Shown: in pieces, positions 50,305-57,969 of the stretch
How the letters are laid out: each line of letters starts with the position of its first letter
How positions within the stretch are numbered: position 1 is the first letter of the stretch
Assembly (NCBI RefSeq): GCF_013761175.1
Contig: NZ_JACDUR010000009.1
Coordinates: forward strand, 1 to 64,000
Direction of reading: 5' to 3'
Length of the DNA stretch: 64,000 nucleotides
From: Nonomuraea soli
GTDB lineage: Bacteria > Actinomycetota > Actinomycetes > Streptosporangiales > Streptosporangiaceae
Translations under genes and position numbers: made by a program
Notes under the pieces: model-generated
Databases searched by the model: none
Seen by the model: the letters and a program-made list of their open reading frames with translations, nothing else
What the model was told of the DNA's origin: nothing

Positions 50305-51297
50305 CTACCGCCCCGAGGTGCTTCCGCGCACCACCAAGACCGGCGGCACGACCAGAGGCGGCAGCGTCTCGACGCCTTCGATCCTGCGCAGCAGCTGCTC
50401 GATGCTGCCCCGCCCCACCGCCGCGAAGTCCTGCCTGATGGTGGTGAGCGGCGGCGAGAAGTACTCCGACTCCGGGATGTCGTCGAAGCCGACGATGCTC
50501 ACCCGGCCCGGCACGTCGACACCGAGCTCGGTGAAGGCTCTGAGCAGGCCCAGGGCCATCTGGTCGTTGGAGACGAACACGGCGCTCGCCCCCTCCTCGG
50601 CCAGGATCCGGCCGGCTCGGTAACCGGCGGCCGGGCTCCAGTCACCCTGCAGCGGTTCGGGGATCCGGCGGCCGGCCGCGGACAACGCCGCGCGCCAGCC
50701 CTCCTCGCGGGCCTCGGCCTCGATCCAGCCGGTCGGGCCGCGCACGTGCCAGACGGTCTGGTGCCCCAGCTCCAGTAGGTGACGGGTGGCGGCCAGGCCG
50801 CCCTCGAAGTGGTCGACGCGCACCAGCGGCACGCCGTCGGCGCCACCGCCCTGGACGGCCACGACGGGAACGCCACGGGGCAGGTCGGCCAGCACCCCGG
50901 CCGCCGCGCGCTGCGGCGCGACCACCACGATCCCGTCCACTCCCTGGTCGCCCAGGTAGGCCATGGCGTCGCGGACGTGCTGGCGGTCGATGGACTTCAG
51001 GCTGACGATGCTGACGAAGTAGCCCGCCTGTCTGGCGGCCTGGGAGATGCCGTAGACCGTGCTGGCCGGGCCGTACAGGGTGGTGTCGAAGCTGACCACG
51101 CCCAGCGTGCGCGAGCGGCGGGTGGCCAGCGCCCTCGCGGTGAGGTTGCGGCGGTACCCGAGCTTGTCGATCGCGGCCATCACCCGGGTGCGGGTCTCGC
51201 CGCGCACGTTGGGATGACCGTTGAGGACACGCGACACGGTCTGGTGGGAGACGCCCGCTTCCTTGGCCACGTCGGCCATCACCGGCGTTTTACCCAT
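50305..51297 (-). CDS. LacI-family regulator of the arabinose operon
   Basis: This 330-aa repressor has an N-terminal helix-turn-helix (VMADVAKEAGVSHQTVSRVLNG, residues 7-28) with hinge helix RRNLTARALATRRS. A sugar-binding periplasmic-type domain follows, ending VSIVGFDDIPESEYFSPPLTTIRQDF. The start at 51297 sits behind GGGGAGG; the longer frame upstream has no such site. It is transcribed toward the arabinose operon. Matching operators lie in front of both, so it probably represses both until the sugar binds. Confidence 0.92.
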   Translation of the reverse strand: MGKTPVMADVAKEAGVSHQTVSRVLNGHPNVRGETRTRVMAAIDKLGYRRNLTARALATRRSRTLGVVSFDTTLYGPASTVYGISQAARQAGYFVSIVSLKSIDRQHVRDAMAYLGDQGVDGIVVVAPQRAAAGVLADLPRGVPVVAVQGGGADGVPLVRVDHFEGGLAATRHLLELGHQTVWHVRGPTGWIEAEAREEGWRAALSAAGRRIPEPLQGDWSPAAGYRAGRILAEEGASAVFVSNDQMALGLLRAFTELGVDVPGRVSIVGFDDIPESEYFSPPLTTIRQDFAAVGRGSIEQLLRRIEGVETLPPLVVPPVLVVRGSTSGR

Positions 51298-51329
51298 CCG
51301 AAACCTCCCCGAACTGGATGTCGAGGTAT

Positions 51330-51343
51330 TGTTAGCGCTAACA
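51330..51343. promoter_or_regulatory. LacI-type operator before lacI (autoregulation)
   Basis: TGTTAGCGCTAACA is a perfect 14-base palindrome 33 bases before the lacI start. It differs by one base from the site before the binding-protein gene at 50233. Confidence 0.8.
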
Positions 51344-51382
51344 CATGGCGAAGTCAAATGTGATACCGCACGCAACCATGAA

Positions 51383-52009
51383 TCACCCGCAGACGCGCTC
51401 GACGAGGTCCTGCCAGCCGTCGGCCATGCGCTTGATCAGCTCGGGCGTCTCGCGCTGCCGTGGAGCGGTGAGGAAGAGCAGCATGGGAGCTTCGAGGGCG
51501 GCCGTGAGCTGCACCGCGAGGGTGTCGAGATCGGCACCCCGCAGCCTCGCCTCCCCCGCGCCGTGGGCGGCACAACCGAGGAGCATGCGGATGTGCAGCT
51601 GCGTGGCGTTGCGGGCGCCGACCGGGATCGGCTCGTTGCCGTCGAGCGCGGCGCGTGCCAGCGCGTGATGTTCGTACAGGAAGCAGATCCTGGCGCGCCC
51701 GTAGGCGATCAGCCGCTCGACCGGCTCGGCGCCGGGCCCCAGCGGCGGGAGCCCTGACAGCACGCTCTGCTGGAAGGCCGTCTCGTCGTCGTCGAGCAGC
51801 GCGCGGAAGATGCCCGCGCGGGTGCCGAACCGGCGGAACACCGTGCCCTTGCCCAGGCATGCCCGCTCCGCCAGGCGGTCCATGGTGACCTTGTCGACGC
51901 CCAGCTCGGCCACCATCTCCCGGGCCGTGGCCAGCAGATGCCGGCGATTGCGAGCCGCGTCGGCCCGTTCGGGCTGGGGTTTGCCTAGGGGGATGACCGC
52001 TTGATCCAC
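51383..52009 (-). CDS. TetR-family transcriptional regulator
   Basis: This 208-aa protein has an N-terminal TetR helix-turn-helix (residues about 20-66; VTMDRLAERACLGKGTVFRRFG) and an all-helical ligand domain ending ELIKRMADGWQDLVERVC. It diverges from the azoreductase gene, and two related repeats in the shared region are likely its binding sites. The GTG has no ribosome site, but TAGTCT lies 6 bases upstream on its strand, so the message may be leaderless. Confidence 0.88.
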   Translation of the reverse strand: MDQAVIPLGKPQPERADAARNRRHLLATAREMVAELGVDKVTMDRLAERACLGKGTVFRRFGTRAGIFRALLDDDETAFQQSVLSGLPPLGPGAEPVERLIAYGRARICFLYEHHALARAALDGNEPIPVGARNATQLHIRMLLGCAAHGAGEARLRGADLDTLAVQLTAALEAPMLLFLTAPRQRETPELIKRMADGWQDLVERVCG

Positions 52010-52034
52010 CCGTCCAGACTACCGCCAGGAACAG

Positions 52035-52082
52035 AAACGGGGTAAAGTCCGTTTCGGTCAAGCGGGGTAAAGTCCGTTTACC
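52035..52082. promoter_or_regulatory. Two direct-repeat operators for the TetR regulator
   Basis: A 17-base sequence (CGGGGTAAAGTCCGTTT) occurs twice, at 52038-52054 and 52063-52079, 25 bases apart. Each copy sits in a short inverted repeat: AAACGG...CCGTTT (52035-52054), and GGTAAA-5 bases-TTTACC (52066-52082). They lie between the divergent tetR and azoreductase starts. Confidence 0.75.
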
Positions 52083-52113
52083 GTACAACCCATCGCCCAG
52101 AGGAGGCCCTTCG

Positions 52114-52758
52114 ATGACCCTGTTCCGCGTGGACGCCAGCATCCTTCCCGGCAGCTCCGCCAGCTCCGAGCTCGCCGACCTCGTGGAGGCCCAATGGAGC
52201 GCGGCGCGTCCCGGCGACCCGGTCGTCCGCCGCCACCTCGGCACCGACCCGCTGCCCTCCGACGCGTGGGCGTCGGCCACGACTGCGGGATTCGTTCCCG
52301 AGCCCGACCGCACCCCCGCCCAGCGCCAGGCCCTCGACCTGGCCGCCGGGCTCGCCTCGGAACTGGCCGAGGCCGACGCGGTCCTGCTGGCCGTACCCCT
52401 GTACAACTACGGCGTCGCGCAGAACTTCAAGTCCTGGATCGACCTGGTCATCACCGGGGCGGGCGCCGGGGTCCCGGTGCTCAAGGGCAAGCCGACCGTC
52501 CTGGCCACCGTGCGCGGCGGAGGGTACGGCCCCGGCACGCCCAAGGAGGGCTGGGACCACTCCACGCCCTACCTGCGGCGCATCCTCGCAGACCTCTGGG
52601 AGGCCGACCTGACGGTGGTGGAGCGGGAGCTCACCCTCGTCGGCGTCAACCCGGCGCTCGACGGGCTGCGCGACCTGGCCGCCGACGTGCACGCCGAGGC
52701 CCGCCGCGCCGCCCACGAGGCCGGGCGTTCCCTGGCCGCCCTTCCCCTGGCGGCCTGA
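52114..52758 (+). CDS. FMN-dependent NADH-azoreductase / quinone reductase-like protein
   Basis: This 214-aa flavodoxin-fold protein matches AzoR: LFRVDASILPGSSASSELADLV near the start (FMN-phosphate loop), AVLLAVPLYNYGVAQNFKSWIDLVI (residues 90-114) and VLATVRGGGYGPGTP (flavin loop). It reduces azo dyes or quinones with NAD(P)H. AGAGGAGG precedes the ATG. It is controlled by the divergent TetR gene through the repeat sites between them, a typical quinone-stress pair. Its stop codon starts a tandem repeat. Confidence 0.88.
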   Translation: MTLFRVDASILPGSSASSELADLVEAQWSAARPGDPVVRRHLGTDPLPSDAWASATTAGFVPEPDRTPAQRQALDLAAGLASELAEADAVLLAVPLYNYGVAQNFKSWIDLVITGAGAGVPVLKGKPTVLATVRGGGYGPGTPKEGWDHSTPYLRRILADLWEADLTVVERELTLVGVNPALDGLRDLAADVHAEARRAAHEAGRSLAALPLAA

Positions 52759-52875
52759 GCACGCTCTTCCACTGGCGGCCTGGGCACGCCCTCCGCTGGC
52801 CGCCTGAGCACGCTCCTCCGCTCGCGGCCTGAGCACGCTCCTCCGCTCGCGGCCTGAGCACGCTCTTCCGCCCAG
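52752..52875 (+). repeat. 25-base tandem repeat beginning at the azoreductase stop
   Basis: Five copies of a unit of about 25 bases (GGCCTGAGCACGCTC plus about 10 variable bases) start at 52752, 52777, about 52802, 52826 and 52851. The first TGA in the array is the azoreductase stop. The two inner copies are nearly identical. The copies contain no open reading frame of note. Confidence 0.85.
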
Positions 52876-52925
52876 CGGAAGCACTCGCGTGCTTCGTCCC
52901 GATCGGGGCCCCTAGCGTCGGGGAC

Positions 52926-54074
52926 ATGGCAGATGTCTACGTCGTCGACGCGGTACGCACGCCCATCGGCAAGTACGGCGGGGCCCTGGCCGCGGTCCGG
53001 CCCGACGACCTGGCCGCGCACGTCATCACCTCGCTCCTGGAGCGCTCCCCCGGCGCCGAGGTCGAGGACGTCGTCCTCGGCAACGCCAACGGCGCCGGCG
53101 AGGACAACCGCAACGTCGCCCGCATGGCCGCCCTGCTGGCCGGCCTGCCGGTGCCCGGCGCGACGGTGAACCGGCTGTGCGGCTCCGGCCTGGAAGCGGT
53201 CATCCAGGCCTACCGCGCGATCGCCGTGGGCGACGCCGACACGGTGATCGCGGGCGGGGTCGAATCGATGACGCGGGCCCCGTGGGTGCTGCCCAAACCG
53301 GACCGGGCCTTCCCCGCCGGACCCCAGGAGCTCGTCTCCACCACACTCGGCTGGCGGCTCGTCAACCCCAGGATGGCCCCCGAGTGGACGGTCCCGCTCG
53401 GCGAGGGCGCCGAGCTGATCGCCGACAGGCACGCCGTCTCCCGCGCCGACCAGGACGCCTACGCGCTGGCCAGCCACCACAAGGCCGCCAAGGCCGACTT
53501 CGGCGCGGAGATCGTGGCCATCGACGGCGTCACCAAGGACGAGTCGATCAGGCCCGACACCTCGCTCGAGGCGCTCGCCAAGCTCAAGCCCGCCTTCCGC
53601 AAGCAGGGCGGAACGGTCACCGCGGGCAACTCCTCCCCTCTCAACGACGGCGCCGCCGCGCTGCTGCTCGCCTCCGAGGAGGGCGTGCGCAGGCTCGGCC
53701 GCGAGCCGCTGGCGCGCATCAGCGCGAGCGCGGTCAGCCAGATCGAACCCCAGTACTTCGGCCTGGCCCCGGTCGAGGCCGTCAATCGCGTCCTGGCCAA
53801 GGCGTCGCGCACCTTCTCCGACCTGTCGGTCGTCGAGCTCAACGAGGCCTTCGCCGCCCAGGTGCTGGGCTGCCTGGCCGAGCTGCCCGACCTGGACCCC
53901 TCCATCGTCAACCCGCGCGGCGGCGCCATCGCGCTCGGCCACCCCCTGGGAGCCTCCGGCGCCCGCGTGACCGGAGCGGTCGCCCACCAGCTGGCCGCCG
54001 CGGGATCCGGCACCGGCCTGGCCACGCTGTGCATCGGTGTCGGCCAGGGCCTGGCCATCGTCCTGGAAAGGTAG
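52926..54074 (+). CDS. pcaF: 3-oxoadipyl-CoA thiolase / acetyl-CoA acyltransferase
   Basis: This 382-aa thiolase has catalytic Cys85 (VNRLCGSGLEA), GGAIALGHPLGASGAR with the active-site His, and the second Cys in LCIGVGQG. In the beta-ketoadipate pathway it splits 3-oxoadipyl-CoA into succinyl-CoA and acetyl-CoA. Being first in a run of pcaH, G, B and L identifies it as PcaF rather than a general acetyl-CoA thiolase. It is separated from pcaH by 11 bases. The partner CoA transferase (pcaIJ) is not in the window. Confidence 0.92.
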   Translation: MADVYVVDAVRTPIGKYGGALAAVRPDDLAAHVITSLLERSPGAEVEDVVLGNANGAGEDNRNVARMAALLAGLPVPGATVNRLCGSGLEAVIQAYRAIAVGDADTVIAGGVESMTRAPWVLPKPDRAFPAGPQELVSTTLGWRLVNPRMAPEWTVPLGEGAELIADRHAVSRADQDAYALASHHKAAKADFGAEIVAIDGVTKDESIRPDTSLEALAKLKPAFRKQGGTVTAGNSSPLNDGAAALLLASEEGVRRLGREPLARISASAVSQIEPQYFGLAPVEAVNRVLAKASRTFSDLSVVELNEAFAAQVLGCLAELPDLDPSIVNPRGGAIALGHPLGASGARVTGAVAHQLAAAGSGTGLATLCIGVGQGLAIVLER

Positions 54075-54085
54075 GGAAGCCCCTC

Positions 54086-54838
54086 ATGACGCAGGAACGC
54101 ATCTCCGCGCAGATCGCGGAGCTGCACGAGGCCTACCTGCGGGAGGGCCTCACCCGGCACCACTCCGCCCGCGACTTCGCCCCCTACCGCAGCAGCGCCC
54201 TGCGCCACCCCAAGCAGCCCCTGGTGACGCTCGACGACCCCGAGGCGGCCGAGCTGACCGGGCCCGTCTTCGGCGTCAGCGACGTCACCGCCCTCGACAA
54301 CGACCTGACCCGCCAGCACGTCGGCGAGCCCCTGGGCGAGCGGATCACCGTCACGGGCCGCGTGCTCGACCGCGCGGGGCGGCCGGTGCGCGGCCAGCTC
54401 GTCGAGGTCTGGCAGGCCAACGCCTCGGGCCGCTACGCGCACCAGCGCGACGACCACCCCGCCCCGCTCGACCCCAACTTCACCGGCGTGGGCCGCTGCC
54501 TGACCGACGACGAGGGCCGCTACGCCTTCACCACGATCAAGCCCGGCGCCTATCCATGGCGCAACCACCGCAACGCCTGGCGGCCGGCGCACATCCACTT
54601 CTCGCTGTTCGGTACGGCTTTCGCCCAGCGGCTGGTCACCCAGATGTACTTCCCGAACGACCCGCTCTTCCCGTTCGACCCGATCTACAACGCGGTGCTC
54701 GACCCGAAGGCCCGCGAGCGGCTCATCGCCTCCTACGACCACGACCTGTCGGTGCCGGAGTGGTCGCTCGGCTACCGCTGGGACATCGTGCTCGACGGAC
54801 CGTCCGCCGGCCTGTTCGAGCAGGAGGAGCACGAGTGA
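54086..54838 (+). CDS. pcaH: Protocatechuate 3,4-dioxygenase beta subunit
   Basis: This 250-aa subunit carries the non-haem iron. The intradiol signature is VTGRVLDRAGRPVRGQLVEVWQANASGRYAH (about 91-121), and NAWRPAHIHFSLFG holds the two His ligands; Tyr ligands come from RYAH and YPWRNH. It oxidatively opens protocatechuate to 3-carboxymuconate. ATG 54086 follows AGGGAAG. It overlaps pcaG as GTGA, so the two subunits are made in equal amounts. Confidence 0.95.
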   Translation: MTQERISAQIAELHEAYLREGLTRHHSARDFAPYRSSALRHPKQPLVTLDDPEAAELTGPVFGVSDVTALDNDLTRQHVGEPLGERITVTGRVLDRAGRPVRGQLVEVWQANASGRYAHQRDDHPAPLDPNFTGVGRCLTDDEGRYAFTTIKPGAYPWRNHRNAWRPAHIHFSLFGTAFAQRLVTQMYFPNDPLFPFDPIYNAVLDPKARERLIASYDHDLSVPEWSLGYRWDIVLDGPSAGLFEQEEHE

Positions 54839-55347
54839 ACCCGACCCCCTCGCAGACCGTCGGCCCCTTCTACGGCTACGCGCTGCCGTTCCCGGGCGGC
54901 GGAGACGTGGCGCTGGGCGGGATCGTGCTGCACGGTTACGTCTACGACGGCGCGGGAGAACCCGTTCCCGACGCGCTGCTGGAGACCTGGCAGCCCACGC
55001 CCGGCGGGCCGCTGCCCGGTTCGATGCGGCGCGACCCCGTCACCGGGGCGATCGCCGGGCGGCACGGAGTCGACTTCACCGGCTGGGGACGCGTCTCGAC
55101 CGACGCCTCCGGCCGGTGGGTGCTGCGCACCGCGGACACCGGGCTGCCGTACATCTCGATCTGTGTCTTCGCCCGCGGGCTGGGGCATCACCTCTACACC
55201 AGGGCCTACCTGCGAGACGAGGTCGACGCCAGGATTCCGCCCGGGCGGCGCTCGACGGTGCTGGCCGCCGAGGAACGGCCGGGGGTGTACCGGTTCGACA
55301 TCCGGCTGCAGGGTGAAGGGGAGACGGTGTTCCTTGAGTTCGGGTGA
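54835..55347 (+). CDS. pcaG: Protocatechuate 3,4-dioxygenase alpha subunit
   Basis: This 170-aa protein is the catalytic partner of PcaH without the iron ligands. It begins MNPTPSQTVGPFYGYALP (the conserved TPSQTVGP motif) and contains VLHGYVYDGAGEPVPDALLETWQ (intradiol fold), then ISICVFARGLGHHLYTRAYL. The length is usual for alpha subunits. The GTG start overlaps the pcaH stop, and the end overlaps the pcaB start, so all are coupled. Confidence 0.95.
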   Translation: MNPTPSQTVGPFYGYALPFPGGGDVALGGIVLHGYVYDGAGEPVPDALLETWQPTPGGPLPGSMRRDPVTGAIAGRHGVDFTGWGRVSTDASGRWVLRTADTGLPYISICVFARGLGHHLYTRAYLRDEVDARIPPGRRSTVLAAEERPGVYRFDIRLQGEGETVFLEFG

Positions 55348-56581
55348 GCTGCTGTCGCACGCGCGGCCCGTCGGTGACGCGGTGGTGCTGCGGGCGATGC
55401 TCGACGCCGAGGTCGCGCTGGTGCGGGCCTGGGCGGCGCTCGGGCTGGCGCCCGCCGAGGCGGTGCGGGCGGTGGAGGAGGCCGCGCGGGGGCTGTCGGT
55501 GCCAGGCCTGGCCGAGCGGGCCAGGGCGAGCGGCAACCCGGTCATCCCGCTGGCCGCCGCGCTCAAGGCGGCGGCGGGCCCGTGGGCGCACCGGGGGGCG
55601 ACCAGCCAGGACATCCTGGACAGCGCGCTGATGCTGGTGGCGCACCGGGTCACCGGCTCGGTGCTGGACGACCTCGAGCGTACGGCGGGCGCGTTGCGGC
55701 GGCTGGCGGCGGCCCATCGCGACACCGTCATGGCGGGGCGCACGCTGACCCAGCACGCCGTGCCCACGACCTTCGGGCTGAAGGCGGCCGGGTGGCGTTC
55801 GCTCGTGCTGGACGCCCGTGACCGGCTGCGTGCCGTACGGCAGGCGTTGCCCGCCCAGCTCGGCGGAGCGGCCGGGACGATGGCGGCCTTCGGCGCCCAC
55901 GCGCAGCAGGCCGAGCGCGAGAGCGGCGTCACGGGCGGTGGCGCAGGTGGCGGGGTCGAAGGGCGGCTCGTGGAGGCGTTCGCGCGTGAGCTGGGGCTGG
56001 CGACACCCGCGCTGCCGTGGCACGTGCTGCGCACGCCCGTCGCCGACCTGGCCTCGGCGCTGGCCTTCACGACGGGCGCGCTGGGCAAGCTGGCCGCCGA
56101 CGTGCTGGTGCTCTCCCGCACCGAGATCGGCGAGCTCGCCGAGGGCACGACCGGCGGCTCCTCGGCGATGCCGCACAAGAACAACCCGGTCCTGGCCACC
56201 TGGATCGCCTCCGCCGCCAGGCAGGTGCCGAACCTGGCGGCGACCCTGCACGCCTCGATGGCCGCCGAGGACGAACGGCCGGCGGGGGCCTGGCACGCCG
56301 AGTGGCAGACCCTGGCCCAGGCGCTCGGCCTGGTCGAGGGCGCCGCCGCCGACGCCGCCGAGCTGGCGGGAGGGCTGCGGGTGCACCCCGGGCGCATGCG
56401 GGAGAACCTTGCGCTGACCGGCGGCCTGGTCGTCTCGGAGCGGGTGTCGGCGGTGCTGGGCCGTACGAGAGCCGAAGAACTGATCACGCGCGGCGAGCCC
56501 TTCCCCGAGGAGCTGGCCGATCCCGAGGACTATCTCGGCGTGGCACGAAGCCTGGCGGACCGGGCCCTGGAGAGATCGTGA
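55334..56581 (+). CDS. pcaB: 3-Carboxy-cis,cis-muconate cycloisomerase
   Basis: This 415-aa member of the fumarase/aspartase superfamily closes 3-carboxymuconate to the gamma-lactone. The superfamily signature GSSAMPHKNNPV lies near residue 275, and TSQDILDSALML and QLGGAAGTMAAFG precede it. The only in-frame start near the family N-terminus is TTG 55334, inside the pcaG gene, with GGGGAG about 10 bases upstream. TTG starts are uncommon, so translation probably depends on coupling with pcaG. It ends in a GTGA overlap with pcaL. Confidence 0.93.
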   Translation: MSSGELLSHARPVGDAVVLRAMLDAEVALVRAWAALGLAPAEAVRAVEEAARGLSVPGLAERARASGNPVIPLAAALKAAAGPWAHRGATSQDILDSALMLVAHRVTGSVLDDLERTAGALRRLAAAHRDTVMAGRTLTQHAVPTTFGLKAAGWRSLVLDARDRLRAVRQALPAQLGGAAGTMAAFGAHAQQAERESGVTGGGAGGGVEGRLVEAFARELGLATPALPWHVLRTPVADLASALAFTTGALGKLAADVLVLSRTEIGELAEGTTGGSSAMPHKNNPVLATWIASAARQVPNLAATLHASMAAEDERPAGAWHAEWQTLAQALGLVEGAAADAAELAGGLRVHPGRMRENLALTGGLVVSERVSAVLGRTRAEELITRGEPFPEELADPEDYLGVARSLADRALERS

Positions 56582-57672
56582 ACCTGCTCAACCACCGCCT
56601 CGACGGCCCGCCCGAGGCGGAACCGCTGATGCTGGGGCCGTCGATCGGCACCTCGCTGCGGGTGTGGGAGCCGCAGATCCGCGAGCTGGCCAGGCGGCAC
56701 CGGGTGGCGCGCTTCGACCTGCCGGGACACGGCGGCTGCGCTCCCGGCGAGGCCGGGGGCATGGCCGGGCTGGCCGGGCGGGTGCTGGAGCTGGCCGACT
56801 CGCTGGGCTGGGAGAGCTTCCACTACGCGGGCATCTCCATCGGCGGCGCGATCGGCGCCCGGCTGGCGCTGGACCATCCCGGGCGGGTCAGGTCGCTGGC
56901 CATGATCTGCTCGTCGGCCCGTTTCGGGGAGCCCGCGGCCTGGCACGAGCGCGCGGCGCTGGTGCGCGAACGCGGCACGGCCGTGCTGCTGGAGGCCTCG
57001 CGCGCACGCTGGTTCGCCGGTGCGCCGGTGCGGGAGCTGCTCGACGACCTGGCGGGCGCCGATCCCGGCTCCTACGCCTCCTGCTGCGAGGCGCTGGCGG
57101 GCTACGACATCCGGCGGGAGCTGGGGAAGATCGCCGTGCCGACGCTGGTGGTGGCGGGGCGGGACGACCCGGCCACTCCCCCGCCGCACGGCAGGGAGCT
57201 GGCCGACGGCATCGCGGGCGCGACGCTGGTGGAGGTGCGCGAGGCCGCGCATCTGGCCAACGTCGACCGGCCGGACGTCGTGACCGGGGCGCTGCTGACG
57301 CATCTGGGGGCGCGGGCGGGGATGGCCGTGCGCCGTGCCGTCCTGGGCGAGGCGCACGTCGACCGGGCGGTCGCGGGCACCACGGCGTTCACCGCGGACT
57401 TCCAGGACCTGATCACCCGTTACGCGTGGGGCGAGATCTGGACGCGGCCCGGGCTCGACCGGCGCTCGCGGAGCATGATCACGCTGACCGCGCTGGTCGC
57501 CGGGGGCCGGCTGGAGGAGCTGGCGATGCACGTGAAGGCCGCGCGGCGGAACGGGCTGTCCCCTGAGGAGATCGGCGAGGTGCTGCTGCAGTGCGCGATC
57601 TACTGCGGGGTGCCCGCCGCCAACGCGGCCTTCGCGGTGGCCCAGCGGGTGCTGGGTGAGGAGGAGGATTAG
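56578..57672 (+). CDS. pcaL: Fused 3-oxoadipate enol-lactonase / 4-carboxymuconolactone decarboxylase
   Basis: This 364-aa protein fuses two pathway enzymes. Residues 1-240 are an alpha/beta hydrolase with nucleophile Ser87 (AGISIGG), Asp in VVAGRDDPATP and His in EAAHLANVD: the enol-lactonase (PcaD). Residues about 255-364 are a PcaC domain (FTADFQDLITRYAWGEIWTRPGLDRRSRS, CAIYCGVPAANAAF). Such fusions (PcaL) are known from Streptomyces and Rhodococcus. It completes conversion to 3-oxoadipate. The end overlaps csoR by 4 bases. Confidence 0.95.
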   Translation: MNLLNHRLDGPPEAEPLMLGPSIGTSLRVWEPQIRELARRHRVARFDLPGHGGCAPGEAGGMAGLAGRVLELADSLGWESFHYAGISIGGAIGARLALDHPGRVRSLAMICSSARFGEPAAWHERAALVRERGTAVLLEASRARWFAGAPVRELLDDLAGADPGSYASCCEALAGYDIRRELGKIAVPTLVVAGRDDPATPPPHGRELADGIAGATLVEVREAAHLANVDRPDVVTGALLTHLGARAGMAVRRAVLGEAHVDRAVAGTTAFTADFQDLITRYAWGEIWTRPGLDRRSRSMITLTALVAGGRLEELAMHVKAARRNGLSPEEIGEVLLQCAIYCGVPAANAAFAVAQRVLGEEED

Positions 57673-57938
57673 GAGCGGACGAGCCGGGCGATGGCCGCGG
57701 TGGCCTCCTTGACCTTCGCGTCGGCCTCGGGCCCGCCTTTGGCCGTCGCCTCGGCGACGCAGTGGGCCAGGTGCTCCTCCAGCAGCGCCAGGGCGAAGGA
57801 CTGGAGTGCGCTGTTGGCGGCCGAGACCTGGGTGAGGATGTCGATACAGTATTTGTCCTCTTCGACCATCCGCTGCAGGCCGCGCACCTGTCCTTCGATC
57901 CGGCGCAGCCTGCGGTGGTGGTCCTGCTTGGCTTTCAT
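57669..57938 (-). CDS. csoR: CsoR-type copper-sensing repressor
   Basis: This 89-aa four-helix protein has the metal triad Cys31-His56-Cys60, the same spacing as the Cu(I) site of M. tuberculosis CsoR (C-x24-H-x3-C). The N-terminal RRLRRIEGQVRGLQRMVEEDKYCIDIL block is diagnostic of the family. It is the second gene of an operon after an MFS gene. Candidate boxes (TACCCC..GGGGTA type) lie before csoR itself and before the MFS and SDR genes. It lets go of DNA when copper binds. It could instead sense sulfur species; the His favours copper. Confidence 0.9.
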   Translation of the reverse strand: MKAKQDHHRRLRRIEGQVRGLQRMVEEDKYCIDILTQVSAANSALQSFALALLEEHLAHCVAEATAKGGPEADAKVKEATAAIARLVRS

Positions 57939-57954
57939 ATCCCGTTCAACACCC

Positions 57955-57969
57955 TACCCCCCTAGAGTA
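57955..57969. promoter_or_regulatory. Candidate CsoR box before csoR
   Basis: TACCCCCCTAGAGTA overlaps the end of the MFS gene and lies 17 bases before the csoR start. It resembles the two boxes at 59295 and 59338, with two mismatches in the right half. Confidence 0.55.
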
